Below, piece after piece: positions 1 through 8,929 of a stretch of 12,260 bases of DNA. The position numbers and the translations under genes were made by a program. The notes under the pieces are model-generated. The model ran no database searches, had not been told where the DNA came from, and worked only from the letters and a program-made list of their open reading frames with translations. How positions within the stretch are numbered: position 1 is the stretch's first letter; every line of letters begins with the position of its first letter. This DNA comes from S012-135 sp964423785 (GTDB lineage: Bacteria; Desulfobacterota; Desulfobulbia; Desulfobulbales; S012-135), in the NCBI GenBank assembly GCA_964423785.1, contig CAYRGZ010000076.1, positions 1-12,260 on the forward strand, read 5' to 3'.

Positions 1-59
1 GTTCTGGCCAACCGTGGTCGAAAAAGCCAGGGATGGCTTTTTCGACGGACTGATAGAGA
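1..59 (-). repeat. Palindromic hairpin element, copy 1 (window-edge copy)
   Basis: A perfect 13-bp stem (17-29 with 34-46, arm gtcgaaaaagcca, 4-nt loop) sits inside a longer repeat. Read on the minus strand, the whole segment matches 1320-1378 closely, including the flanks ctatcagtccgt and ggttggcca. It is therefore an inverted copy of the element on the other side of cfa. The copy probably continues beyond the window start. The A-tract, GC core, T-tract layout of the stem also resembles a bidirectional terminator, so it may end cfa transcription. It could be a REP/MITE-like element or a repeated terminator; the sequence does not decide. Confidence 0.8.
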
Positions 60-68
60 ACTCCTAAT

Positions 69-106
69 GCTACCATGCGCCGCCGCTCACCGCGGCGCAT
101 GGTAGC
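69..106 (-). terminator. 15-bp perfect stem-loop over the cfa stop codon
   Basis: Arms gctaccatgcgccgc (69-83) and gcggcgcatggtagc (92-106) are perfectly complementary, with an 8-nt loop holding the cfa stop codon (87-89). The 5' arm on the minus strand encodes the last Cfa codons. There is no T-tract directly after it, so it is not a standard intrinsic terminator. It could protect the mRNA 3' end or act together with the A/T-flanked hairpin just beyond it (17-46). The structure is certain from sequence; the function is inferred. Confidence 0.5.
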
Positions 107-1205
107 CGCCTTCCAGGCCCATGGGAGAAAAGACGATCTGCCAAAGCTGATTGAGGCGGCATCGGAACGAGCCGGCACAGGATAGCAAATAGTATTTCCA
201 CATCCGGTAAAAGCGGTCGCCGTACCGGTCGCGCAACCGCTCCCAACCGGCGTCGAAGTTGGCGAACCACGCCATGAGGGTCTTGTCGTAGTCGGGGCCG
301 AAGTTGTGCCAGTCCTCAAGGACGAACAACCCTTCGCTGGCCTCCGTGATCTGGCGGGCCGAGGGCAGCATGGAGTTGGGGAAGATGTACTTCTCGATCC
401 ACGGATCGATGCAGGTCACCGACCGGTTGCCGCCGATGGTGTGGAGAAGAAAGAGACCGTCGTCCCGGAGCAGACGGCGGCAGACCCGCATGAAGGTGGA
501 ATAGTTCTTGTACCCGACGTGCTCGAACATGCCGATGGAGACGATGCGGTCGAACTCGCCCTCCACGTTGCGGTAGTCCTCAAGGAGGATCTCCACCGGC
601 AACCCTCGGCAGATCTCGCTCGCCAGGTTGGCCTGCTGGCGGGAGACAGTGACGCCGACCACGGATACCCCGTACTTCTCCGCCGCATAGGCGGCCAGAC
701 CGCCCCAGCCGCAGCCAATGTCGAGCAGCCGCATACCCGGTTCCAGGTGCAGCTTACGGCAGACGAGGTCGAGCTTCGCTTCCTGCGCGGCGTCGAGGTC
801 GTCGGCATTGCGCCAGTAAGCGCAGGAATAGATCATCCGCCGGTCGAGCATGATCCGGTAGAGATCGTTGCCGAGATCGTAATGCCGCTCGCCGACATCG
901 AAGGCCCGCGACGGTTTCTGAAGATTGCAGACCCGAGCCAGCAGACAGGCGCCGAGATTGCGCCAACTCCGCGCCCGGTCGTCCAGACCGGCCCGCAGGA
1001 TCTTGGCAAAGAACTGATCCAGGGCCTCGCACTCCCACCAGCCATCGACGTACGATTCACCGAGTCCGAGGGAGCCCTCGGCGAGCACCCGGCCGTAGAA
1101 CTCCTCCCGCCGCACCTGGATGTCCCAGGGCCGGTTGCCGTTCACCCGCACGTCGGCGGTGCCCAGCAGACTCTCGATCTGATCCCGAAGCATTTTCTGT
1201 CGCAT
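87..1205 (-). CDS. cfa: Cyclopropane-fatty-acyl-phospholipid synthase
   Basis: This enzyme transfers a methylene group from S-adenosylmethionine to the double bond of unsaturated acyl chains in membrane phospholipids, a modification linked to stationary phase and to acid or solvent stress. The 372-residue length is close to E. coli Cfa (382). Visible landmarks are HYDLGNDLY (108-116), YSCAYW (126-131, with the family's conserved Cys at 128), the SAM-binding LDIGCGWGG (161-169), GMFEHVG (225-231, with the bicarbonate-site type Glu at 228) and a DPWI..YIFP block further on. Nothing essential is missing. The start is set by a strong gggaggtgag ribosome site just before the ATG. The gene stands alone, divergent from htpG, and is enclosed by inverted hairpin elements. 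Function is very secure from the motifs. Confidence 0.97.
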   Translation of the reverse strand: MRQKMLRDQIESLLGTADVRVNGNRPWDIQVRREEFYGRVLAEGSLGLGESYVDGWWECEALDQFFAKILRAGLDDRARSWRNLGACLLARVCNLQKPSRAFDVGERHYDLGNDLYRIMLDRRMIYSCAYWRNADDLDAAQEAKLDLVCRKLHLEPGMRLLDIGCGWGGLAAYAAEKYGVSVVGVTVSRQQANLASEICRGLPVEILLEDYRNVEGEFDRIVSIGMFEHVGYKNYSTFMRVCRRLLRDDGLFLLHTIGGNRSVTCIDPWIEKYIFPNSMLPSARQITEASEGLFVLEDWHNFGPDYDKTLMAWFANFDAGWERLRDRYGDRFYRMWKYYLLSCAGSFRCRLNQLWQIVFSPMGLEGGYHAPR

Positions 1206-1277
1206 GGCTCACCTCCCGTGCTGCTCTTCTTCCCTTCTACAACACCACCCCCGGCGAGGGCAACCTCTTCTCTACCC

Positions 1278-1305
1278 TTGACAACAACCCGGACGTGTTT
1301 ATTGT
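1278..1305 (+). promoter_or_regulatory. Possible sigma-70 type promoter facing htpG
   Basis: A perfect TTGACA (1278-1283) is followed 16 bases later by TATTGT (1300-1305), which matches the -10 consensus at four of six positions. It points toward htpG, but lies about 290 bases upstream with the hairpin element in between. The match is suggestive only. No clear heat-shock sigma-32 promoter or CIRCE operator was seen before htpG. Confidence 0.25.
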
Positions 1306-1319
1306 TTGGTCGGTTTGTT

Positions 1320-1395
1320 ACCTATCAGTCCGTTGAAAAAGCCGTCCCTGGCTTTTTCAACCGTCGGTTGGCCAAAACAAGCAGTTTGGGCCAAC
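1320..1395 (+). repeat. Palindromic hairpin element, copy 2 (two hairpins)
   Basis: This copy is the inverted partner of the element at 1-59. Its main stem pairs 1332-1343 with 1350-1361 (12 perfect pairs, extended by a G:T). A second, neighbouring stem pairs 1367-1378 with 1384-1395, with one mismatch and a 5-nt loop. Compared with copy 1 in the same orientation, one base pair has changed on both sides (C:G to T:A), keeping the stem intact. The two-hairpin layout is like REP/BIME elements. It lies in the cfa-htpG intergenic region. Confidence 0.75.
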
Positions 1396-1442
1396 ATCAC
1401 GAATTCCTAGGTTTTTTTCAAAACCGGCGGAATGCGGCGAGA

Positions 1443-1471
1443 GCCCGTTGCCGCCGCCACCGGCAACGGGC
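1443..1471 (+). other. GC-rich 11-bp hairpin in the htpG upstream region
   Basis: The arms gcccgttgccg (1443-1453) and cggcaacgggc (1461-1471) pair perfectly around a 7-nt loop. There is no following T-run, so this is not a typical intrinsic terminator. It lies about 120 bases before the htpG start, so it may sit in the leader RNA if transcription starts upstream. Nothing else recognisable was found between it and the htpG ribosome site except a 7-bp inverted repeat at 1553-1572. Confidence 0.4.
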
Positions 1472-1552
1472 CCCGTGGCCTGTCTTTACGCGCATTCCAG
1501 ACTGCCATCCACAAAAACACAAAAAAGTGTCATCGGTGCGGGAACCAAAACC

Positions 1553-1572
1553 CTGAATGCGACATCATTCAG
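1553..1572 (+). promoter_or_regulatory. Small inverted repeat just before the htpG ribosome site
   Basis: ctgaatg (1553-1559) and cattcag (1566-1572) are perfect inverse copies separated by six bases, ending nine bases before the aggagaga Shine-Dalgarno stretch of htpG (1581-1588). It could be an operator half-site pair or a leader hairpin. It does not cover the ribosome site, so a thermosensor of the ROSE type is not supported. Confidence 0.3.
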
Positions 1573-1594
1573 CAAAAAACAGGAGAGAGATGCG

Positions 1595-3523
1595 ATGAGC
1601 ACCACGGAAACTCACGAATTCCAGGCCGAAGTCAAACAGCTTCTCGACATCGTCATCCACTCCCTCTACACCGAACGCGACATCTTCCTGCGCGAACTCA
1701 TCTCCAACGCAGCGGACGCCCTGGAAAAATTCCGCCACCTGCAGGTGGTGGAGCGTGAGGTCTTCGATCCTGAGGCGCCGCTGGAGATTGCCATCCAGGT
1801 GGACGACAAGGCCCATACGATCACGATCACCGATGCCGGCATCGGCATGACCAAGGAGGAGCTGATCGAAAACCTGGGCACCATCGCCCATTCCGGCTCC
1901 CGCTCCTTCCTGGCCGAGCTGGCCGAGGCGGCCAAGAAGGACGTCAATCTCATCGGCCAGTTCGGGGTCGGATTCTACGCCGCCTTTATGGTCGCAAAGA
2001 AGGTACGGGTCCAATCCCGCTCCTGGCGGCCCGACGCCGAAGGCTGGGAATGGTCGTCCGCCGCGGCCGGCAGCTACACTCTCACCCCTTGCCCGGGCCT
2101 GCACCGAGGAACAAAGATCGTCCTCGAACTCAAGGACGACACCAAGGAGTACGCCGACGCCGACCGGTTGCGCGGCATCGTCAAGAAGTACTCGAGCTTC
2201 GTGCCCTTCCCGATCAAAATCGAGGGCGACACGGTGAACACGGTCCAGGCCATCTGGACCCGCAACAAGAACGAGATCACCGACGAGGAGTACACCGAGT
2301 TCTACAAGTTCGTGGCCAACTCGGTGGACGAGCCCCTCTACCGGCTCCACTTCACCACCGACGCCCCCCTGGCCATCAAGGCGCTCCTGTTCGTGCCGCG
2401 AGACAACTTCGAGCGCTACGGCTTCGGCCGGCTCGATCCCGGCGTCAGCCTCTACTGCCAGCGTATCCTCATCGATCAGCACTCCAAAACCATCCTGCCG
2501 GAGTGGCTGCGGTTCGTCAAAGGGGTGATCGACAGCGAGGATCTGCCGCTGAACATCTCGCGCCAGGCGCTGCAGGACAACGCCCTCGTGGCCAAGATCA
2601 ACAAGGTGGTCACCCGGCGCTTTCTGAAATTCCTGGCCGAAAAGGCCAAAGACGATCCGGAGGGCTACAACGAATTTTTCAAGAAGTTCGGGGTGTTCTT
2701 GAAAGAAGGTGTGGTGAGCGACTTTACTCACCGCGACGAGCTGGCGCCGCTTCTGCGCTTCGAGTCGTCGCGCACCAAGCCTGGTGAACTTACTTCGCTT
2801 GCCGCCTACTGCGAGCGGATGCCGGAAAACCAGAAGGAGATCTATTACATCAACGCCCCGAACCGGGAGGCGGCGGAAAGCGGCCCCTACGTCGAGACCT
2901 TCAAGGAACGCGATCTCGAGATCATCTACACCCTGGACCCGATCGACGACTTCGTCTTCAGCCATCTGGGCGAATTCGAGGGCAAGAAGCTGGTCTCCGC
3001 CGACCGGGCAGACCTCGAGCTGCCGGAGACGAAGAAGAAGGACGAGCCGGTCAAGGAGAAGCCGGCCATGAGTTCCTCGGAGGTGAGCGACCTCACCGCC
3101 TGGATGAAGGTGGTGCTCGACGACCGGGTCAAGGAGGTGGTGGAGTCGAAACGGCTGGTGGGCAGTCCGGCAATCATCGTCAACCCGGACGGTTTCATGA
3201 GCAGCACCATGGAACGCATCATGCGCGCCACCCACGCCGATACGCCGCTGACCAGCAAGAAGAATCTGGAGATCAACACCCGCCACCCGCTGATCCGCGG
3301 GCTGGCCGATCTCAAGAAGGACGATGAGTCCTTCGCCCGCCAGATCGTCGAACAGATCTACGACAACGCCATGATCCAGGCGGGTCTTGCGGTGGACCCG
3401 CGCGCCATGGTGCAGCGCAACTACGCCATCCTGGAAAAGGCGGTGAGCCACCGGTCGGCCGCGCCCGCCACCGATGCGGACAGCGCGGACGACTCCGGCG
3501 AGGCGGCCGGCGGCAAAAGTTGA
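1595..3523 (+). CDS. htpG: Molecular chaperone HtpG (bacterial Hsp90)
   Basis: This is the cytoplasmic ATP-dependent chaperone of the Hsp90 family, 642 residues, the normal full length. The N-terminal GHKL ATPase domain shows ELISNAADAL (34-43, Mg/ATP-coordinating Asn38), DAGIGM (80-85, nucleotide-contacting Asp80) and the lid/glycine motif GQFGVGFYAAF. The middle domain follows with WTRNKNEIT and SRQALQDN, and the C-terminal dimerisation domain closes the protein before a short Asp/Ala/Gly tail. The ATG at 1595 is chosen because aggagaga lies just upstream and the protein then begins like known HtpG (MSTTETHEF). An upstream extension to 1448 would use TTG and add unrelated sequence. An ATG at 1590 in another frame reads only two codons and stops across the true start. 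It appears to be a single-gene unit. Confidence 0.97.
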   Translation: MSTTETHEFQAEVKQLLDIVIHSLYTERDIFLRELISNAADALEKFRHLQVVEREVFDPEAPLEIAIQVDDKAHTITITDAGIGMTKEELIENLGTIAHSGSRSFLAELAEAAKKDVNLIGQFGVGFYAAFMVAKKVRVQSRSWRPDAEGWEWSSAAAGSYTLTPCPGLHRGTKIVLELKDDTKEYADADRLRGIVKKYSSFVPFPIKIEGDTVNTVQAIWTRNKNEITDEEYTEFYKFVANSVDEPLYRLHFTTDAPLAIKALLFVPRDNFERYGFGRLDPGVSLYCQRILIDQHSKTILPEWLRFVKGVIDSEDLPLNISRQALQDNALVAKINKVVTRRFLKFLAEKAKDDPEGYNEFFKKFGVFLKEGVVSDFTHRDELAPLLRFESSRTKPGELTSLAAYCERMPENQKEIYYINAPNREAAESGPYVETFKERDLEIIYTLDPIDDFVFSHLGEFEGKKLVSADRADLELPETKKKDEPVKEKPAMSSSEVSDLTAWMKVVLDDRVKEVVESKRLVGSPAIIVNPDGFMSSTMERIMRATHADTPLTSKKNLEINTRHPLIRGLADLKKDDESFARQIVEQIYDNAMIQAGLAVDPRAMVQRNYAILEKAVSHRSAAPATDADSADDSGEAAGGKS

Positions 3524-3577
3524 CCCCGCCGCCCCCAGAACCCTGAACAACAACCAGAACCCCGAGACCGCCCATGA

Positions 3578-3680
3578 TTGATGGGATCGCAGCACGTGCG
3601 ATTCCATCGAGTTCACCGTTTGCAGCCACTTGAATTACCGTGGCAGACCTGGACTGACTACGAAATTATTACGAGTTCGC
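3578..3680 (-). repeat. 107-bp family hairpin repeat, copy A (inverted)
   Basis: Read on the minus strand, this segment matches the repeats at 8643-8884, 11396-11612 and 12165-12260 through the blocks ggtctg, ggtaattcaa, ggtgaactcgatggaatcg and the final ccatca. Its hairpin is 3580-3591 with 3597-3608 (12 pairs, one G:T). It is the most diverged copy. Its far end (ctcgta on the minus strand) stops at the start codon of the downstream ABC gene, so the repeat makes up almost the whole htpG-ABC intergenic space. The 54 bases before it (3524-3577) hold nothing recognisable. Confidence 0.85.
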
Positions 3681-3681
3681 C

Positions 3682-4613
<932 letters not shown>

Positions 4614-4617
<4 letters not shown>

Positions 4618-7502
4618 CACTCTCCATCACCAAGAAGGAACTGCGGGCCTATTTCGGCTCGCCCATGGCGGCGATCTTCATCGGCACCTTCCTGCTCGCC
4701 GCCCTGTTCACCTTTTTCTGGATCGAGACCTTCTTCGCCCGCAATACCGCCGACATCCGGCCGCTGTTCCGCTGGATGCCGGTGCTGCTACTCTTCCTCG
4801 TCTCGGCGCTCACCATGCGGCAGTGGAGCGAGGAGCAACGCATGGGCACCTTGGAAGTCCTCCTCACCCTGCCGGTGAGCGTCACCCGTCTGGTGATCGG
4901 CAAGTTCCTGGCCGTCTTCGTGCTGGTGGCCATCGCCCTGGCCCTCACCCTGGGGCTGCCGATCACCGTTTCCCTCATGGGCCCCCTGGACTGGGGACCG
5001 GTGGTCGGCGGCTACCTGGGCGCCCTGTTGATGGCGGCCGCCTACATCGCCATCGGCCTGTTCATCTCGTCGCGCACCGACAACCAGATCATTGCTCTCA
5101 TCCTGTCGGTGCTGGTGTCCGGCCTCTTTTATCTCGTGGGCTCCAGCGGCGTGACCGATTTCTTCGGCACCTCGGTGGCCAACTTCTTCCGCGCGCTCGG
5201 CACCGGCAGCCGGTTCGCCAGCATCGAACGCGGCGTCGTCGACCTGCGCGATCTCGTCTATTACCTCTCCCTCACCGGCTTCTTTCTGGCCTGTAACGTC
5301 TTGTCGCTGGAAAGCAAACGGTGGAGCGACGGGGCCAACACCGCACCCTTGCGGCGCAACGCCATCCTCGCCACCGTGCTGATCGCCGCCAACCTGCTGG
5401 CCGCCAACCTGTGGATCGACCGGCTTGGCAAGGTACGGATCGACCTGACCGAGAACCGCGAGTACTCGATCTCGGAACCGACCCGCAACCTGCTCTCCAC
5501 CCTGACCGAACCCCTCATCCTGCGCGGCTACTTCAGCGAGAAGACCCACCCGCTGCTCGCTCCGCTCGTGCCGCGCATCAAGGACATGATGACCGAATAC
5601 GCCATCGCCAGCAACGGCATGGTGCAAGTCTCCTTCGTCGACCCCAAATACGACCAGGAGGCGGAAATCGAGGCCAACGAGCAGTACGGCATCAAGCCGG
5701 TTCCCTTCCAGGTCGCCGGCCGCTACGAGGCCTCGGTGGTCAACTCCTACTTCAACATCCTCGTCAAGTACGGTGACCAGTACACCACTCTGGGCTTCGA
5801 GGATCTCATCGAGGTCGAACGCCGCAAGGACGGCCAGCTCGAGGTGCGGCTCCGCAACCTGGAGTACGACCTCACCAAGTCGATCAAAAAGGTGGTGTAC
5901 GGCTTCCAGAGCCTGGCCTCGGTCTTCGCCAAGCTGGACAGCCCCCTGCGGCTCGTCTTCCTGGTCACGCCGGACGACCTACCCAAAAGCCTGGCCGAGG
6001 TGCCGGCCACCGTGCGCGAGGTGGCCGACGAGCTGCGGCGCGAGGCGGGCGGCAAGCTCGAGTTCGTCGAGATCGATCCCACCGCCAAGGGGGCGTCGGC
6101 CAAGGAGATCCGGGCCCGCTACGGGGTGCAACCCCTGGCCGCCGGACTGTTCAGTCCCGACACCTTCTACCTGCATCTGCTGGTGGAAAAGGACAACACC
6201 TACGACCGCGTCTATCTCGGCGACATGACCAAGGCCACCATCCGCAAGGAGACCGAAGGGGTCCTGAAGCGCAACGCCGCCGGCTTTCTGAAGACCATCG
6301 GCTACTGGGTGCCGGAGGCGGGCCCGCCCACCACCCCCTACCAGCCGCGGCCGCGCGACGAGTACACCATCTTCCAGCAGGCCCTGCGGGAGGACTACAA
6401 CCTGGAGAAGGTCGATCTGTCCACCGGCCATGTACCGGGCAACATCGATGTGCTCCTGCTGGTGGCGCCGCAGGGCCTCGACGACATGGAAAAACTGGCC
6501 ATCGACCAGTACCTGATGCGCGGCGGCGCGGTGATCGCGCTGGCCGGCAATTACGTCCTCGATCTGGCGCCCTACTCCCAGGTGCTGCAGATCAAAGAGG
6601 TGCGGGACGGTATCACCGATCTGCTCGCCCACTACGGCATCGAGGTGGGCAAGCAGCTGGTCATGGACCGCCAGAACGAGCCGTTCCCCATCCCGGTGGA
6701 ACGGGATCTCGGCGGGTTGGTGGTGCGGGAGATCCGCCAGATGAACTATCCCTTCTTCGTGGACGTGCGGCCGGACGGCATGGACCGGCAGAACCCCATC
6801 GTCGCCAATTTGCCTGCCGTCACCCTCAACTGGGTGTCGCCGATCACCATCGACGAAGAGAAGAACAAGGACCGGACCGTGACGATACTGGCCCGCTCTA
6901 CTTCGGAATCCTGGCTGCGAGCCTCGACCAATATCCAGCCGGACTTCCACCGCTATCCCGATCTCGGCTTCCCGGTGGGTGGCGACCAGCAATCCTACCC
7001 CCTGGCCGTGGCCGTGCAGGGTGTCTTCCACAGCTATTTCGACGGCAAGCCGGACCCGCGCGCCGAAAAGAAGGCCAAGGAGGAAAAGGAGAAGCAGGCG
7101 ACCGACGACGCGACCGACGCCGACGACGCCGCGAAGGACGAGGAAGAACTGCCGCCCGAGCCCATCGTCACCGAGTCGCCGGACAGCGCCCGGCTGGTGG
7201 TGGTCGGCAGCTCGGAGTTCATCAACGACACGGTGATCGGTATCTCCCGTTCCCTCGGGCAGGACCGGTTCCTGAACAGCCTCGAATTCCTCCACAACGC
7301 CGTCGACTGGGCGGTGGAGGACCAGGAACTTTTGGCCATTCGCTCGCGCGGCAGCCATGCCCGCCTGCTCGCCCCCATGAGCAGGCAAGAGCAACGGTTC
7401 TGGGAATGGCTCAACTACGGCATTGCGCTGGCCGCCCTGCTGGTAGTCGCCCTTGTGGGCGGACTGTACGGCCGACGCGAGAAACCGCTGCAACTCGTCT
7501 GA
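4614..7502 (+). CDS. Fused ABC-2 permease and GldG-like auxiliary protein (GldF-GldG fusion)
   Basis: This 962-residue inner-membrane protein joins two parts usually made separately. Residues 1 to about 235 are an ABC-2/GldF-type permease with about six hydrophobic segments and the loop EEQRMGTLEVLLTLPVS typical of the family. A further membrane segment near 249-267 begins the GldG part, a long extracytoplasmic domain (about 270-810) with the typical opening LTENREYSIS. A Lys/Glu/Asp/Ala-rich linker lies near 815-850, and a last membrane segment near 934-955 precedes a short basic tail (YGRREKPLQLV). In gliding Bacteroidetes GldA, GldF and GldG form one ABC complex; similar operons of unknown substrate occur in many Proteobacteria. 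The start is fixed by the ATGA overlap with the ATPase gene. No frameshift is visible, so the fusion is in frame. Confidence 0.92.
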
Positions 7503-7528
7503 TCGTCCATCATCCCGGGAGAGGAACC

Positions 7529-8557
7529 ATGAACCGGACCAATATCGTGCTTTCCGCCATCCTGGTCGTCCAGCTCGTTCTCGTGGGCCTGGCCCTGCGG
7601 CCGGCCGAAACGACCGCGCCGAAAACCAAAACCTTCTTCGAGGGGATCGGCAAGGACGCAGTCACCGCCCTGGTCATCCACGACCAGGACAAGGAATTGC
7701 GGCTCGAAAAGAAGGATGACGCCTGGCTGGTGCAGGCGGACCACGAATACCCGGCCGACGCCACCAAAATCACCGCCCTGCTCGACAAACTCACCGGGCT
7801 CTCCTCGAATCGACTGGTGGCCCGGACGCGCGCCAGCCACGTCCGGTTGAAGGTGGCCGACGACCTCTACAACCGGCGGCTCGATCTTGTCGCCGGCGAT
7901 ACCACGATCAGCCTCTACCTCGGCTCATCGCCCACCTACAAGACCCTGCACGTCCGCCTGGCCGACGAAGACGAGGTGTACCTGGTGACAGATCTCTCCA
8001 TCTGGGAGTTGCAGACCACCAAGGAATCGTGGTGGAAGACCCGCTACCTCGACCTGGCCGCCACCGACCTCACCCGGGTGGAGCTGGAAAACAAGGCCGG
8101 CTCCTTTACCATCGAAAAGAAGAAGGACGCCGAAGCCCCCTGGCGCTTGGCCGGCGAGGACGCCGCCCTCGATCCAAAGGCGGTGGACGACTTCCTGGCA
8201 GCGGCGAGCCGCATCACCCTGCTCACCTATCTCGGCACGGAAGAAAAACCGGACTACGGCCTCGACAAGCCGGCCGCCACCACCCGCCTGACCACCAAGG
8301 ACGGCAAGACGATCACGGTCCGCATCGGACCGAAGAACAAAGACGAGAACAACCACGTGGTGAAGCGCGACGACTCCCCCTTCTATGTCAGCGTCGCAGC
8401 CTACGCGGTGGAAAAATTGCTCGACAAGACGGCCGATTCCCTGCTGGCCGCCAAGGAGGCTCCTTCGCCGGACGACACCACCGGCCCGGATGACAACGAG
8501 GCACCGCCGGAGGACAAGGCGGCTGCGACCCCGACGGCCGACGCCGCCGACCGATAA
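7529..8557 (+). CDS. DUF4340 family membrane-anchored protein
   Basis: This 342-residue protein has one N-terminal hydrophobic segment (about residues 7-24), then an extracytoplasmic region with the repeated beta-rich layout of DUF4340: short units such as VTALVIHDQDKELRLEKKDD and LTRVELENKAGSFTIEKKKD, each followed by a tryptophan-containing strand (AWLVQ, APWRL) and a YGLDKPAATTRLT block. DUF4340 genes are characteristically found directly after gldG-like genes, as here (26-bp gap). The start is the ATG at 7529 after gagaggaa; the longer frame back to 7406 lies inside the upstream gene. The last 30 or so residues are Asp/Pro/Ala-rich and probably disordered. The biochemical role is unknown; it is likely a periplasmic partner of the ABC complex. 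Confidence 0.9.
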   Translation: MNRTNIVLSAILVVQLVLVGLALRPAETTAPKTKTFFEGIGKDAVTALVIHDQDKELRLEKKDDAWLVQADHEYPADATKITALLDKLTGLSSNRLVARTRASHVRLKVADDLYNRRLDLVAGDTTISLYLGSSPTYKTLHVRLADEDEVYLVTDLSIWELQTTKESWWKTRYLDLAATDLTRVELENKAGSFTIEKKKDAEAPWRLAGEDAALDPKAVDDFLAAASRITLLTYLGTEEKPDYGLDKPAATTRLTTKDGKTITVRIGPKNKDENNHVVKRDDSPFYVSVAAYAVEKLLDKTADSLLAAKEAPSPDDTTGPDDNEAPPEDKAAATPTADAADR

Positions 8558-8609
8558 TGCGCCCGGCCCTCTCAATCGCATGGTGGTCGCCTTCCCAGCG
8601 GTTTTCCGG

Positions 8610-8639
8610 TTGACACCGCCGCCCCTCATTGCCTACCCT
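8610..8639 (+). promoter_or_regulatory. Weak candidate promoter ahead of the tandem repeats
   Basis: A perfect TTGACA (8610-8615) is followed after 18 bases by TACCCT (8634-8639), which matches the -10 box at only three of six positions. A start from it would fall at the 5' edge of repeat copy B, so the repeat transcript would lead into the coiled-coil gene. The -10 match is poor. The rest of 8558-8642 shows no other signal. Confidence 0.2.
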
Positions 8640-8642
8640 GTG

Positions 8643-8750
8643 AAAAAGGATGGCCTCGTAAAAAGTCGCAGCCGGTGCAGGTCTGACACGGTAATTCAAA
8701 TGGTTACACACCGTGAACTCGATGGGATCGCACTTTTTGCGATTCCATCA
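8643..8750 (+). repeat. 107-bp family hairpin repeat, copy B
   Basis: First unit of an intergenic tandem array with a 107-bp period (ggatgg at 8648 and again at 8755). It ends in a hairpin pairing 8721-8732 with 8738-8749 (12 pairs including one G:T, loop ctttt). It shares the blocks gtgcaggtctgacacg, ttacaca and gtgaactcgatgg with the other copies. Confidence 0.93.
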
Positions 8751-8857
8751 AAAAGGATGGCCTCGTAAAAAGCCGCAATCGGTGCAGGTCTGACACGATA
8801 ATTCAAGGGGTTACACACGGTGAACTCGATGGAATCGTATTTTTTACGATTCCATCA
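8751..8857 (+). repeat. 107-bp family hairpin repeat, copy C
   Basis: Second tandem unit, directly abutting copy B. The hairpin 8828-8839 with 8845-8856 is a perfect 12-bp stem with a loop of five T. Over an aligned 93-base core it differs from copy B at 11 positions, spread over all three codon positions, so its open reading frame shows no sign of protein-level selection. Confidence 0.93.
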
Positions 8858-8884
8858 AAAAGGGTAATCCCGTAAAAACTCGGG
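8858..8884 (+). repeat. Partial third unit of the tandem repeat, copy D
   Basis: Only the first 25 or so bases of a unit (aaaagggtaatcccgtaaaa and the following actcg) are present, in the correct 107-bp phase after copy C. The match then stops at the short palindrome ggggtacccc (8882-8891). It looks like a truncated unit, and lies about 46 bases before the next gene. Confidence 0.75.
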
Positions 8885-8929
8885 GTACCCCTTCGAAAAA
8901 CCACCACCAAACGCAGGAAGGAGCCGTCC

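Noticed and set aside
306..1556. A 416-codon plus-strand open frame opposite cfa
   Set aside because: It is antisense to a complete, motif-bearing Cfa, lacks recognisable domains, and runs through the hairpin repeat. Such shadows are expected in GC-rich DNA.
1396..1594. Heat-shock sigma-32 promoter, CIRCE operator or ROSE thermosensor before htpG
   Set aside because: No CTTGAAA/CCCCAT pair or CIRCE arms were seen, and the small inverted repeat does not mask the ribosome site.
1565..3616. A 683-codon minus-strand open frame opposite htpG
   Set aside because: Antisense to a full-length HtpG with all motifs. The translation is composition-driven with no domain features. The long antisense frames at 3658-4620, 4788-5627 and 5979-7493 are rejected for the same reason.
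8828..8856. Repeat hairpins as intrinsic terminators
   Set aside because: The T-run lies in the loop, not after the stem, on both strands, and copies E and F sit inside a coding frame.
8643..8884. CRISPR array
   Set aside because: The period of 107 bases is far too long, there are no variable spacers, and copies occur singly and in both orientations elsewhere.
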